From positions 992,001 through 1,056,000 of the forward strand of contig NZ_CP154858.1 in assembly GCF_041153465.1 (NCBI RefSeq): a DNA stretch of 64,000 nt. The letters are read 5' to 3'. Below are positions 22,978-32,014 of this stretch, piece by piece (positions within the stretch are counted from its first letter, which is position 1; every line of letters begins with the position of its first letter). This DNA is from Thermohahella caldifontis (GTDB lineage Bacteria > Pseudomonadota > Gammaproteobacteria > Pseudomonadales > Oleiphilaceae). The notes below the pieces were generated by a model. It saw only the letters and a program-made list of their open reading frames with translations. It searched no databases and had not been told where the DNA came from. A program made the translations under genes and the position numbers.

Positions 22978-25480
22978 CCCCCTTTCACTGATCACTCCAC
23001 CCGATGTCCGGGAGGCCTTGCCAAGCCCAGATCTGGACAAATGGCTGGAAAGCCAGCCCCGCGTCTGCATTCAGGGACCCGCCGGCACCGGCAAAACCCT
23101 GCTGGCGGCACGCCATGCGGCACGTCTGCGTCGTCAGGGCACAACGGTGGTCTGGATCAGCCTAGCTCCGGCCTGGTCAGACAGGGACAGCATCCGGACG
23201 CTGATCCGCACGGCGCTGGCCCGGGCCCTTCCCGAAGCGGATGACCCTTTCGTGGCCCTGACTGACGGCACCCTGCCGCTGGCCGTATTCGTGGATCAGA
23301 CGGAACACCTGACCCAGCCTGATGCGGTGGCCGAGCTTGAAGCATTGTGTCTGCAGTTGCCCGACAGCGCCCTGATCTGGATGCTGGGCCGACCTCCCCT
23401 GCCTGCCAGCCGCTGGTTGCTCCGCTTCCGGCTCAGGCTGGTGGGTGGCGAACAGCTCTGGTGGAATGACGAGGCCCAGAGTCCTGTCTGGGCCCGGCTG
23501 ACCGTCCCGCTGAGCCCGACGCGCAGACAAGCCCTGGGCCATCAACTGGGCGGATGGATCGCCCCCCTCACGTTATATACCGAAGCGCTGAGTGCGGGCG
23601 AAAGCACGGCCACACTGCTCGTTCGTCAGTATGTGGAGGAAGAGGTACTTGCACCCTGGCCGGAACCCGTCCGGCATCTGGCCCGACGCCTTGCCCTGCT
23701 GCCGGAGTGGTCCCTGGAGATGGCAGCCGGGGAAGACGAGCACCTCCTGCAGGCGCTGGGGGAGGCCATGGCGTACCTTGCACCCTTTGAGGTTTCCGGC
23801 TCCTTTGGCCGGCAGCTTCACCCTCTGCTGGCCGCTTGTCTGCGCCCCCACGCCACGCATGAGGAGGCGGGAGATGAGGCATGGCAACAGGCCATGGCGG
23901 CGCACTATCGTGATCACCCGGACCCGCTGATCTGCTGCGAGTGGTTCTGGCGCAACCAGCAATGGTCCGGCCTCAGCCAAAAGCTCGCAGAAACGGGGCA
24001 GACGCTGCTGCGCAAGGGCTATCACCTGCAGGTTCTGGGCTACCTCGAATCCATGCCCGAAGCGGTGCGCAACAATGCGGCCATGTTGCGTCTGAGACTC
24101 TGGTCCCTGTTCTATGCCGACAGGCGCGGAGAACTGGCTCGTGCCATCCAGCATGCACGCATACACATCAGTACCGGCGGGTTGCCTGCAGATGAGCTGA
24201 CGCTGCTGGAAATGATGACGCGCCCGCCGAAGGAGCTCGGAACCGGCCCCGATGCACTGGAAACACTGGCCCGTCTGCGCAAACAGACTGTTCCCGTGCG
24301 TTCGGTGGCCTATCTGGGCCTGGCCAGCGCCTATTACTGGCAGGGAGAACTGGGCGAAGCCGAGACCCTGGCACTGGAAGCGCTCACCCATGCCAAGCTG
24401 GAACAGCGTTTCAGTACCGTGTTGTCGGCCAGCGGACTGGCACTCTGGCTCATGAGCATCCGCGGAGAGGTGATCCGCGCGCGCAACCTGCTCCGCGACA
24501 GCACCCTGTGGCTGGAGAATTTTCACGAATCCGGACAGGCACCGAACCTGGTGTCCTGCTGGCGCAATTCGGCACGCATCCGGCTGGCGGTCCTGCAAGG
24601 TGATCTGGAGAGCGGATGGAAGGCACTGCAACCCATGAAGCTCTTCATGGCCAGTGCAGAGCCGGCGCATCAGACCATGACCCTCTACAGCGAAGCCTTC
24701 TGGCTCCTGCACGCCGGTCAGCCGGCCGAGGCACTGGACCGGCTTGACCAGGCAGAGCGCATCATCCGCAGCGAAGGGGAAAGATTTTCCATTCCGGCCC
24801 CGCCTGTGGATGCCCTGCGGATCCGTTGCCTGCTGATGCTGGGGCGCCTGCGTGATGCTGGCGAGCTCATTCAGTCCGGGACCGGTGGCCGTGGTGCAAT
24901 GCACCCGTTTGATACCATGGAATGGCAGGAAGCCGAGTGCCTGTGGGCACTTTTTGACGGTCAGCGCCAACAAGCAGAAGAACGGGCCCAGGCATTGGCC
25001 ACACGGGCCAAGGCAGAACGTTTTCTCGCTCACCATCTGACCGCAAAACTGGTGCAGGCATGCCTGACCGGGGAAACCGGCAAACGCAGGGCAACCTTTG
25101 AGCGGTGCGTGGAGATCGCGGCATCCAATGATCTTGTGTTTCCCCTCCTGCATTTCCGGCCATTCTTCACTCAGGACCTCGAGACACTGCAGGACGTCCC
25201 GCTGATTGGCGAGTTTGTCGAACGGATTACCCATCTGAACGTGAAGCAGACCAGCGAAAGCGACACGCCGCTGCCATCCGGGGATCACGAGGCACTCAGC
25301 CGTCGCGAACTCCAGGTGCTGGAGCTGATTGCGGAGGGACTTTCCAACAAGGAAATTGCCGTGCGGCTTCATCTCGCTCCGGCGACTGTCAAGGCCCACA
25401 TCCGCAACATCTACAGCAAGATTGGCGCCCGATCCCGGGCGGACGCCCTGCGTCTTGCTGATGCGCTCAATCTCCTGTAA
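22961..25480 (+). CDS. Large LuxR-family ATP-dependent regulator (MalT/LAL type)
   Basis: The product has 839 residues. GPAGTGKT (39-46) is a Walker A motif and LAVFVDQTEHL (about 107-117) fits the Walker B position of the MalT/LAL class of STAND ATPases. Helical TPR-like repeats fill about 330-730. The last 65 residues are a LuxR helix-turn-helix (LSRRELQVLELIAEGLSNKE, then TVKAHIRNIYSKI). Such proteins bind ATP and an inducer, oligomerise, and activate promoters. The inducer is unknown. TACGCC boxes lie at its start and after its stop. I recall LAL regulators following pabB-thrH-cysH-cysB in Pseudomonas, so the position may be conserved. Confidence 0.85.
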   Translation: MDRITPPLSLITPPDVREALPSPDLDKWLESQPRVCIQGPAGTGKTLLAARHAARLRRQGTTVVWISLAPAWSDRDSIRTLIRTALARALPEADDPFVALTDGTLPLAVFVDQTEHLTQPDAVAELEALCLQLPDSALIWMLGRPPLPASRWLLRFRLRLVGGEQLWWNDEAQSPVWARLTVPLSPTRRQALGHQLGGWIAPLTLYTEALSAGESTATLLVRQYVEEEVLAPWPEPVRHLARRLALLPEWSLEMAAGEDEHLLQALGEAMAYLAPFEVSGSFGRQLHPLLAACLRPHATHEEAGDEAWQQAMAAHYRDHPDPLICCEWFWRNQQWSGLSQKLAETGQTLLRKGYHLQVLGYLESMPEAVRNNAAMLRLRLWSLFYADRRGELARAIQHARIHISTGGLPADELTLLEMMTRPPKELGTGPDALETLARLRKQTVPVRSVAYLGLASAYYWQGELGEAETLALEALTHAKLEQRFSTVLSASGLALWLMSIRGEVIRARNLLRDSTLWLENFHESGQAPNLVSCWRNSARIRLAVLQGDLESGWKALQPMKLFMASAEPAHQTMTLYSEAFWLLHAGQPAEALDRLDQAERIIRSEGERFSIPAPPVDALRIRCLLMLGRLRDAGELIQSGTGGRGAMHPFDTMEWQEAECLWALFDGQRQQAEERAQALATRAKAERFLAHHLTAKLVQACLTGETGKRRATFERCVEIAASNDLVFPLLHFRPFFTQDLETLQDVPLIGEFVERITHLNVKQTSESDTPLPSGDHEALSRRELQVLELIAEGLSNKEIAVRLHLAPATVKAHIRNIYSKIGARSRADALRLADALNLL

Positions 25481-25488
25481 CCCATGGG

Positions 25489-25594
25489 TACGCCGTAAAA
25501 TCGCCTGGGCGTATCCGGTTAAATTCAATATATACGCCCATCATATTTATATTTTACGCCCTAAATTAGTCCCATCGAACGATGCCACTACGCC
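25489..25594. repeat. Cluster of five TACGCC/GGCGTA boxes in an AT-rich spacer
   Basis: The boxes are TACGCC at 25489-25494, GGCGTA at 25508-25513, and TACGCC at 25533-25538, 25555-25560 and 25589-25594. Four of the five extend to TACGCCC in the same sense. By chance about 0.05 copies would be expected in 106 bp. The surrounding DNA is AT-rich, unlike the flanking genes. I interpret the cluster as operators, probably for the adjacent LuxR-type protein. Confidence 0.6.
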
Positions 25595-25604
25595 CCATGC
25601 TGAG

Positions 25605-25742
25605 TATAATGGACACCATGAAAACGAATTCGTTATGGCCTTTCGAGTCGTTTTCTCCTTTCAGCCAGGGCCTCCCTGACCCACACTGCCCGGCGAATAC
25701 GGCGATGTATCCTTGTTCGGCGAGATACATCGTCTTTTTTTT
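25605..25742 (+). ncRNA. Candidate small RNA (about 125 nt) downstream of the LuxR-type regulator
   Basis: A consensus -10 TATAAT (25605-25610) without a good -35 element follows the TACGCC box cluster, as at an activator-dependent promoter. A start near 25617 and an intrinsic terminator at 25701-25742 would give an RNA of about 125 nt. The terminator has an 11-bp stem with one G-U pair and then eight Ts. The ATG at 25618 is at the predicted 5' end, and its frame runs past the terminator, so coding is unlikely. The RNA contains TCTCCTTT (25654-25661), complementary to ribosome-binding sites, in a probably unpaired stretch, and the palindrome AACGAATTCGTT near its 5' end. Confidence 0.5.
25701..25742 (+). 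terminator. Strong intrinsic terminator
   Basis: GGCGATGTATC (25701-25711) pairs with GATACATCGTC (25724-25734), with one G-U pair and a 12-base loop, followed by eight Ts (25735-25742). It is 220 bp beyond the LuxR-type gene stop, too far to be simply that gene's end, and it points at the convergent dinG. Confidence 0.85.
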
Positions 25743-25781
25743 GCCCGGAAAACGGCAGTATCTTCCAGCGGGACGGGATGT

Positions 25782-27920
25782 TCAGGCCTGTTCGGCCAGT
25801 TGCGTCACATCGTGAATCTGTCTTCGGTAGGGTGGCAAGGCGTCGAGAATGCGCTTGCCATAGGCGCGGGTGAGAATCCGGCCATCCAGTATGGAAATCT
25901 GGCCACTGTCCGTTTCCGAGCGCATCAGGCGGCCGCAGGCCTGAACCATCTTCAGGCAGGCGTCCGGCACGGAAATGCTGTAAAAGGCATTGCCGCCACG
26001 GCGTTCAAGCCATTCGGCAAAGGTTTCATCCACCGGATCATCCGGTACGGAAAAGGGCAGCCGGGTGATGACCACATGGGTCAGCAGCTTGCCGGGCAGA
26101 TCAAGCCCTTCCGCAAAACTGGCCAGACCGAACAGGATGGCACGCTCCCCCTGTGCCACCTTGTCCTTGTGATCGGCGATCTGCTGATGCCGGCTGGCAT
26201 CCCCCTGTACGGTAATGGCATCGTGCCAGGGATAGCCTTCGAGGCGCTGATGAATGGCCTGCATGTGACGCCGGGAATTGAACAGCACCAGCGTCGGTTC
26301 ACCCTGATCCAGAATATGGGCCACCAGCCGGGCGAGTTCATCCATATAGTCCGGATCTTCCGAAGGCACATGACGGGTGCGCCAGAGGTTGAGCACGCCC
26401 CGCTCCTGAAAACGAAAGGGGCTCGGCAGGGAGATGGCCGGACTGCCTTCCGGCAGTCCGGTGGAGGCCTGAAAGCGTCTGAAATCCCCACCGACACTGA
26501 GGGTCGCCGAGGCGAGTATGGCAGCGTAGGCATTCTGCCACAGGCGTTCCATCAGAAAACCCGCGGCAGAGGTGGGACTGACACAGACAAGGATATCCTC
26601 CCCGGAACCGGCCTGCTGCAACCAGCGTGCAGTCGGCGTGCCCTCTCCGGCTTCGGCCTCGCTGACGGGGGCCCTTGCCCAGCCCTGCCAGACCTCGGTC
26701 TGGTTCTGCAATTGCCCCTCGAGGGGCCCCAGGCTCATCAGCCCGGTTTCCAGTGCGGTGCGCTGGGCCGCCGTTCGGGCTTCCTTGTCCAGAAGAGCAC
26801 GCAGGCGCCGGGTGGTCAGCCCGACAACTTCCAGCGTTTCCGCACTGGCTTCCGCGAGTTGCCGCATGGGTGTCTGCAGCGATTCCGGAATGACACCCAA
26901 CGGATAGCGTTTCAGCGCACCTTCGGAGAGCTCGGCACTGCACAGGCCCTTGAGGGTTTCAAGGTAGCGGCCTGCTGCCAGACTGTGGGAAGGCAGGTTG
27001 CCGAGGTGGCCACTCAGGGTTTCATCCCATCCCACTTCGGACATCAGCCCGGAACATACCCGAGAGAGCTGTTGCAGTGTCCGGCGTGCCGCATCGAGCC
27101 CGGCGAGGCCACCAAAATGACTGAGGGCCTTGGCGGCAAGGTGATGGGCTTCATCAAAAACGTAGATGACACGGTCGGGTGGCGGCAGTACCACACCCCC
27201 GCCCAGGGCCAGATCGGCAAAGACCAGATCGTGGTTGGCGATGATGATGCGTGCCTGCTCGGCTTCGGCCTTGGCCTTGAAATACGGGCACTGGTAGAAG
27301 AAGCTGCAGCTCCGGTTCAGGCACTGGCGATGGTCGGTGGTGATCTGGGGCCGGATCCCGGCCGCGATCTCTCCGGGCGCACTGTCCAGATCACCATTCC
27401 ATTTCTGGTCCAGCATCCAGCTCATCAGCCGCCGCGCGGTCTCGCCATCCAGCGTCCCCTCCACCCCTTCCGCGGCGAACAGGGGCAGCGTGTTGTCTTC
27501 AGCGGCTTCCAGCCATTGTTCGAGCTTGTGGGGACACAGGTACCGCCCGCGCCCTTTGGCCAAGGACACCTGCAGGTCCAGTCCGGCATGCCTGAGCAAC
27601 AGTGGCAGTTCCTGCTCCAGGATCTGCTGTTGCAGGTTGACCGTTGCCGTGGACACCACCAGCTGCTTGCCCTGCCGTTCGGCCAGGATGGCGGCCGGCA
27701 GCAGGTACCCCAACGTCTTTCCGGTACCGGTACCGGCTTCCACCACACAGACACGCGGATCGCTGATCCGCCGGCCTTCCCCGTCCGCCTCAATATCTCC
27801 GAGATAGCGGGCGATATGACCGATCATTTCACGCTGCCCCCGGCGCGGCTTCAGGTTGCGCTCGGCAATGTAGCGGCTGTAGGCGGCCTGTATGGCGGCC
27901 TTGCTGGCATCATCCAACAT
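25782..27920 (-). CDS. dinG: ATP-dependent DNA helicase DinG
   Basis: The product is a 712-residue superfamily 2 helicase of the XPD/DinG type. Walker A is EAGTGTGKT (61-69). Four cysteines for the [4Fe-4S] cluster are C129, C200, C205 and C211. The DEAH box is at 256-259, and RLMRSETDSGQISILDGR is motif VI. It unwinds 5' to 3', including R-loops and forks. The cluster Cys spacing is complete, so the protein should be active. No LexA box is evident upstream. It ends 40 bp past the terminator of the small-RNA candidate and lies 5 bp downstream... of nothing on its own strand except gspB, whose transcript is separate in order (gspA-gspB lie upstream). Confidence 0.93.
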   Translation of the reverse strand: MLDDASKAAIQAAYSRYIAERNLKPRRGQREMIGHIARYLGDIEADGEGRRISDPRVCVVEAGTGTGKTLGYLLPAAILAERQGKQLVVSTATVNLQQQILEQELPLLLRHAGLDLQVSLAKGRGRYLCPHKLEQWLEAAEDNTLPLFAAEGVEGTLDGETARRLMSWMLDQKWNGDLDSAPGEIAAGIRPQITTDHRQCLNRSCSFFYQCPYFKAKAEAEQARIIIANHDLVFADLALGGGVVLPPPDRVIYVFDEAHHLAAKALSHFGGLAGLDAARRTLQQLSRVCSGLMSEVGWDETLSGHLGNLPSHSLAAGRYLETLKGLCSAELSEGALKRYPLGVIPESLQTPMRQLAEASAETLEVVGLTTRRLRALLDKEARTAAQRTALETGLMSLGPLEGQLQNQTEVWQGWARAPVSEAEAGEGTPTARWLQQAGSGEDILVCVSPTSAAGFLMERLWQNAYAAILASATLSVGGDFRRFQASTGLPEGSPAISLPSPFRFQERGVLNLWRTRHVPSEDPDYMDELARLVAHILDQGEPTLVLFNSRRHMQAIHQRLEGYPWHDAITVQGDASRHQQIADHKDKVAQGERAILFGLASFAEGLDLPGKLLTHVVITRLPFSVPDDPVDETFAEWLERRGGNAFYSISVPDACLKMVQACGRLMRSETDSGQISILDGRILTRAYGKRILDALPPYRRQIHDVTQLAEQA

Positions 27921-27925
27921 GCAGG

Positions 27926-28741
27926 TTACCTTGGTGTGATCCAGTCGCGCACGACCGGGACTTCAAAACGGGTGCCGTCCAGATTGAAAATCACGCCATT
28001 CTCTGTGATGGCGTCGATGCGCATGCCGGCGATGCGTTGTCCCGTGCGGAGATACTGATTGTTGATCATCACCCGGCTGCGCGCGGGATCCGGACTGTAG
28101 ATGTGACTGTTGAAGGTGAGGTTTGGCACCCGACGCTGAAAGCTGACCGGAAGATCCGTCAGACGCGGAACCGCCTGTTCCGATGCCGCGCCGGCGGAAG
28201 CCTCTGTCGTCGGGCGATGATCCGCCTGCGGGGCGGCTTGCGGTGCAGTCTCTTCCACCAGATAACGGGGCGCCTTGCCGGGTTCGATCAACAGGGGGAC
28301 ATCTTGGGTAACCGGCATTCTGACCGGTGCCCCGGCCGGTACAGGTTGAACGGGCCCGCTGACTGCCGGGGCACGGCGCTCCACGGAAGCCGGTGCCGGG
28401 GTCACTGCAGGCGGAACGGCCTGCAGCGCCGGTTTCGGGGTCAGCGCGGTTCCGGGTACGGGTGCGGAAGCCTGTCCGATGGGCTGGGCCGGCCCTTCGG
28501 ATGCCTGTTGGCCGGTGGGTTGGCCAGCCACGGGTGACGTATCAGGGGCGTGACGGCTCACCCACCACCAAGTCCCGGCACTGGCCGTGATCGCAATCAG
28601 CAAGGTTGCCGTGATCCAGGGCCAGACCGGACGGCTCTGCCGGCGGCGGATCCCCAGTGTCGGCGGATTGAGCGGATCAGGCAGGGCTTCCTGACGACGT
28701 TCGGACTCGGATCGCTTGAGTGCATCGAGGATGTAGGACAT
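27926..28741 (-). CDS. gspB: Type II secretion assembly protein GspB
   Basis: The product has 271 residues. The N-terminus MSYILDALKRSESERR is the classic GspB start, followed by one membrane helix (about 43-62). A Pro/Ala-rich periplasmic linker (about 65-185) leads to a folded C-terminal domain with RVPNLTFNSHIYS, INNQYLRTGQ and GVIFNLDGTRFEVP. With GspA it helps place the GspD secretin through peptidoglycan. AGAGGTAACCC precedes the ATG, and gspA ends 3 bp upstream, so the pair form one transcript, with dinG starting 5 bp further downstream. No other type II secretion genes are in the window. Confidence 0.9.
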   Translation of the reverse strand: MSYILDALKRSESERRQEALPDPLNPPTLGIRRRQSRPVWPWITATLLIAITASAGTWWWVSRHAPDTSPVAGQPTGQQASEGPAQPIGQASAPVPGTALTPKPALQAVPPAVTPAPASVERRAPAVSGPVQPVPAGAPVRMPVTQDVPLLIEPGKAPRYLVEETAPQAAPQADHRPTTEASAGAASEQAVPRLTDLPVSFQRRVPNLTFNSHIYSPDPARSRVMINNQYLRTGQRIAGMRIDAITENGVIFNLDGTRFEVPVVRDWITPR

Positions 28742-28744
28742 GGG

Positions 28745-30387
28745 TTACCTCTGCACCAGTTTCGGGACGGTCGGATCCGTCAGCGTGTTGATCCGGATGA
28801 GTGTCATGGCACCGGCAATACCATCCGCTCGCAGGCCGGCATCCGCCTGCAGCGCCCGGATGGCGTCGTCCAGTCGCCCCTCCGCGGCCTCACGGTAGCC
28901 CGCGCGGACCAGCTTGCCGATCAGCCAGCGCTGTTCATCCCGCTCCTGACCCGGCCGGATGATGGCGGAACGGTAGGGCGGAACACGCCAGGCCACACTG
29001 AAGCGCCCTTCCCAGCGCGTCTGTATCGCGGCCACGGGCAGTGTCATGGCCTGACCATCCATGACCACATCAGCTTCTTCCCCACGTACGGCCAGCAGTG
29101 CGGCATAACGCTCTTCCCCCGGCTGTCGATCAGGGTGAGCACGGCGGGACGATCAATCTTCAGCAATGTGGACCAGCTGCCCCGGCCATGCAGGCAGTCC
29201 AGGCCCTGAGTCTGCAGCCAGGGGCAAATGAGCGCTTCATTTTCGCCGGGCAGGGGCAAGTGCCAGCGTCTGATCACGGCCAGCCAGGCTTCGCGCTGAT
29301 CGCCGGGGCTCTTCTCCAGCCAGCGTCCCGGATCAGCGGAGTCCGCCGGAGCGGCAGCCATCACCGGCGCTGCAGCAGGTTCAGCAGACACTGGCGATTC
29401 AGTTGACACCTCTTCAGGCGCCACGCTGGCCGACGGTGGCGGCAGGGTACCGGTGGTGACCGGCGCCGTCCGCGACCCGAGACTGAACACCAGTACCAGC
29501 GTGAGCAATCCGGCCAGTACGCCTCCGGCCACACCACGCACAAACCAGTTGCGGTGCCAGGACCTGAGCGACTTGGCAATATCGGCCAGACCCAGCTCCC
29601 GTGCCGCCGTGTTGACTATCCGGGCAGATACCTGAGGCGCTTCCGCCGCATAGGCGCCGAGCAATGCCCGGTCACAGAGAAGATTGATCAGGCGCGGAAT
29701 GCCCTTGCTGTGGCGGTAGACGCGTCGCACGGCTGTGGGGGTAAACAGTTCGCGCCGGCAGCCGGCCACGGCCAGACGATAGGCGATATAGGCGCGCACA
29801 TCAGTCAGGCTCAGTGCTTCCAGGTGGTAACGGGCCGTCACGCGCTGGGCGAGCTGCCGGAGCTCCGGCCTCGCCAGCATGTCCAACAGTTCGGGCTGCC
29901 CGAGCAGAATGATCTGCATGAGCTTCTTGCTGTCCGTTTCCAGATTGGTGAGCAGGCGCAATTGTTCCAGCACGTCGGAACTCAGGTTCTGGGCTTCGTC
30001 AATGATCAGCACCACATGACGCCCCTGGCTGTGCGCCTTGAGCAGGTGGGCATTGATGGCATCAATAAGTGTCTTGACGGACGCCTGGTTGCGTACGGGG
30101 ATTTCGAGCTCGTCACAGATGGTGGCCAGTAACTCCCGCGCCGTGAGCCGCGGGTGCACGATAAAGGCCACATCCGTGCCTTCGGGGAGTTTCTGCAGAT
30201 AGCAGCGGCAAACGGTGGTCTTGCCCGTGCCCACTTCTCCGGTCAGAAGCACAAAGCCACCATCGCGCCCCGTGCCATAGAGCAGATGCGCCAGTGCCTC
30301 CCGGTGGCGCTCGCTCATGTAGAGGTAGCGCGGATCGGGGGCAATGGAAAACGGCAGTTCCCTGAGGCCAAAGAAGCTTTCGTACAT
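28745..30387 (-). CDS. gspA: Type II secretion ATPase GspA/ExeA, interrupted by a frameshift
   Basis: The N-terminal frame (29044-30387) encodes MYESFFGLRELPFSIAPDPR, Walker A GEVGTGKT (50-57), Walker B VVLIIDEAQNL and a membrane helix near residues 283-305. It then ends in an out-of-family tail. A second frame (from before 29068 to 28745) continues the protein: EERYAALLAVRGEEADVVMDG, then a peptidoglycan-binding domain (LIGKLVRAGYREAAEGRLDD to the end). Adding one C to the CCCCC run at 29116-29120 (plus strand) joins the two into about 547 residues, the size of ExeA. ExeA-type ATPases help secretin assembly by remodelling peptidoglycan binding. gspB follows directly. I favour an assembly error. 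Confidence 0.85.
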
Positions 30388-30460
30388 GCGGGGCGGTTTC
30401 CTGTGTTCAGCCGCCTAGTTTACGGCAAAGGCGTCCCGCTACCAACCTCTCGGCGGCCTG

Positions 30461-31939
30461 TCATTGGCCGGATACCACTTTCAGCACCGGCGCCGGCGTT
30501 TTCAGCCGCTTCTTGAGATCATTGACCACCTGCGAAAGCAGCAGACTGATGCGGGAATGAATCCGTATCCGTGACAGATGCGGCCAAGTCGCCCGCTCCC
30601 CTTCCAGGGTGATTCTCTGCAAAAACTCCGGCGTCGGATTGCTGAGCATGTGCCGGTAATGATGCAGCGTGTAGCGCGGTGCGATGGTCACATCGCCGCT
30701 GTAACGCTGAGCCAGAATGGTATATGCCTGCCCGGCGACCTGACGGACCAGTTCATTGTCGCTGTGCTGACGGAGGTAATTGGCCAGCTCGGCGCCGTGG
30801 AAACGCAACTCCTTCTTGAGCAACCGGTACGGCAGGCTGGTGACCCCCTGCTTCTTGCCCGACCTGTTGTGCAGAAACGGCACCACATGGGGGTTGGTCT
30901 GACTGACGATGGTGAAGTTGACATCATACAGGTGACGCAAGCGGTCGATGGGCAGGTCCGATACCACCGAGCCGTCCACCCACCGGAGACGGGGCTGGTA
31001 AGGCACGATGCGGCCCAACTCATCCTTTTTCATGAGCTTGACCGGCGCGAAGATCCCCGGCACGGCACAGGAGGCCAGGCTGGCACTCCAGACCATGAGA
31101 TACGGGCTCGTATAACCGCTCAGCAGCCGCTCGCGCTGATGTTCGTGGACGGGAGAGACGGAGATGTTGATGCCGCGCCCGCTGCGCTCCCAGGCCTCGA
31201 GAAAGGTGTATTCGCCGATGTTTTCACGCAGGCACCTTTCCAGTTGCCGGTTATCCATGAAACCCTTCCCGGCAATGCCGGAGAGCAGCCCTTTCCAGCG
31301 CCAGGGCTGAAACTCGTGGTGGTCCGAATGCAACAGTTCGTCGAGCTCGGCGTCCGTACGGGTACCGATCATGGCCGCCATGATGGATCCGGCCGAGGAA
31401 CCGGCAATCACCCGGGGAAGCAGACGACGCTCCCAGAGCGCCTTGACCACACCGATATGAAACAGGCCAAGGGTGGCACCACCGCTGAGCAGCAGCGCCG
31501 GAGAACCGAATGCGAGGGCAATATCCTTGAAATAATCCAGCTTCTCCTGCAAAGGCAGCTCGGGCATGTCCGTGGCGGCCACGTAGCGGATGGCGTGGCA
31601 CACGATGTCGAGGTAATTCTCGATCAGCAGCTTGGTTCCGACCCGGCTGCGCGCGAACAGGGCCGGATTGCCGATATTGCCCAGATCGTGGTGCAGACCT
31701 TCACGCAGGGACCGGATCAGGCGCGCGTGATCCCGCCTTTCCAGCGCATCGCGCAGTTCATTGTAGCGATCCAGAATGAGCGGCACGTTGTAGAGATCGC
31801 TCTCGAGCTCCTGTTTCCACTCTGCCTGACCGGTCAGGTAGTCAAGCTCCAGGGCGATCTCGTGCCACTGCTCGTAGGAAGTGGCCTCTGCCAGTTGCTG
31901 TTCAAGCCGGGCGATTTTTCTGTCCTGACTGACTGCCAT
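30461..31939 (-). CDS. Patatin-like phospholipase with DUF3336 domain
   Basis: With ATG 31939 (GAGG 4 bases upstream) the product has 492 residues; a TTG at 31951 is the other option. Residues 1-140 form the helical DUF3336 domain. The patatin core has the oxyanion loop LLLSGGATLGLFHIG, nucleophile elbow GSSAGS and catalytic Asp in VDGSVVSDLP, where the common DG(A/G) is DGS. The enzyme should release fatty acids from phospholipids or neutral lipids at the cytoplasmic face. It has no signal peptide. A perfect inverted repeat GTGAAC-CCAT-GTTCAC sits just upstream. Neighbours mlaA-like, thioesterase and KAS III genes also concern lipids. Confidence 0.87.
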   Translation of the reverse strand: MAVSQDRKIARLEQQLAEATSYEQWHEIALELDYLTGQAEWKQELESDLYNVPLILDRYNELRDALERRDHARLIRSLREGLHHDLGNIGNPALFARSRVGTKLLIENYLDIVCHAIRYVAATDMPELPLQEKLDYFKDIALAFGSPALLLSGGATLGLFHIGVVKALWERRLLPRVIAGSSAGSIMAAMIGTRTDAELDELLHSDHHEFQPWRWKGLLSGIAGKGFMDNRQLERCLRENIGEYTFLEAWERSGRGINISVSPVHEHQRERLLSGYTSPYLMVWSASLASCAVPGIFAPVKLMKKDELGRIVPYQPRLRWVDGSVVSDLPIDRLRHLYDVNFTIVSQTNPHVVPFLHNRSGKKQGVTSLPYRLLKKELRFHGAELANYLRQHSDNELVRQVAGQAYTILAQRYSGDVTIAPRYTLHHYRHMLSNPTPEFLQRITLEGERATWPHLSRIRIHSRISLLLSQVVNDLKKRLKTPAPVLKVVSGQ

Positions 31940-31954
31940 GCTGCCTCGCAATAT

Positions 31955-31970
31955 GTGAACCCATGTTCAC
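31955..31970. promoter_or_regulatory. Palindromic operator candidate upstream of the patatin gene
   Basis: GTGAAC-CCAT-GTTCAC is a perfect 6-bp inverted repeat with a 4-bp spacer, 16 bp upstream of the patatin start. It shares AAC-N4-GTT with the PsrA pattern but lacks its full arms, so the binding protein is not known. Confidence 0.45.
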
Positions 31971-32014
31971 TATAGCCAAAATGGGGCGAGGTTGCTGTGA
32001 CAAAGTGTCAATCC

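Noticed and set aside
25618..25815. Short open frame starting at the ATG in the small-RNA candidate
   Set aside because: It has no ribosome-binding site, starts at the predicted transcript end and runs through a strong terminator. Its composition does not look like protein.
25713..28058. 781-residue open frame antisense to dinG
   Set aside because: dinG has all helicase and Fe-S motifs in the other direction. The antisense product has shadow-frame composition and its start lies inside the small-RNA terminator.
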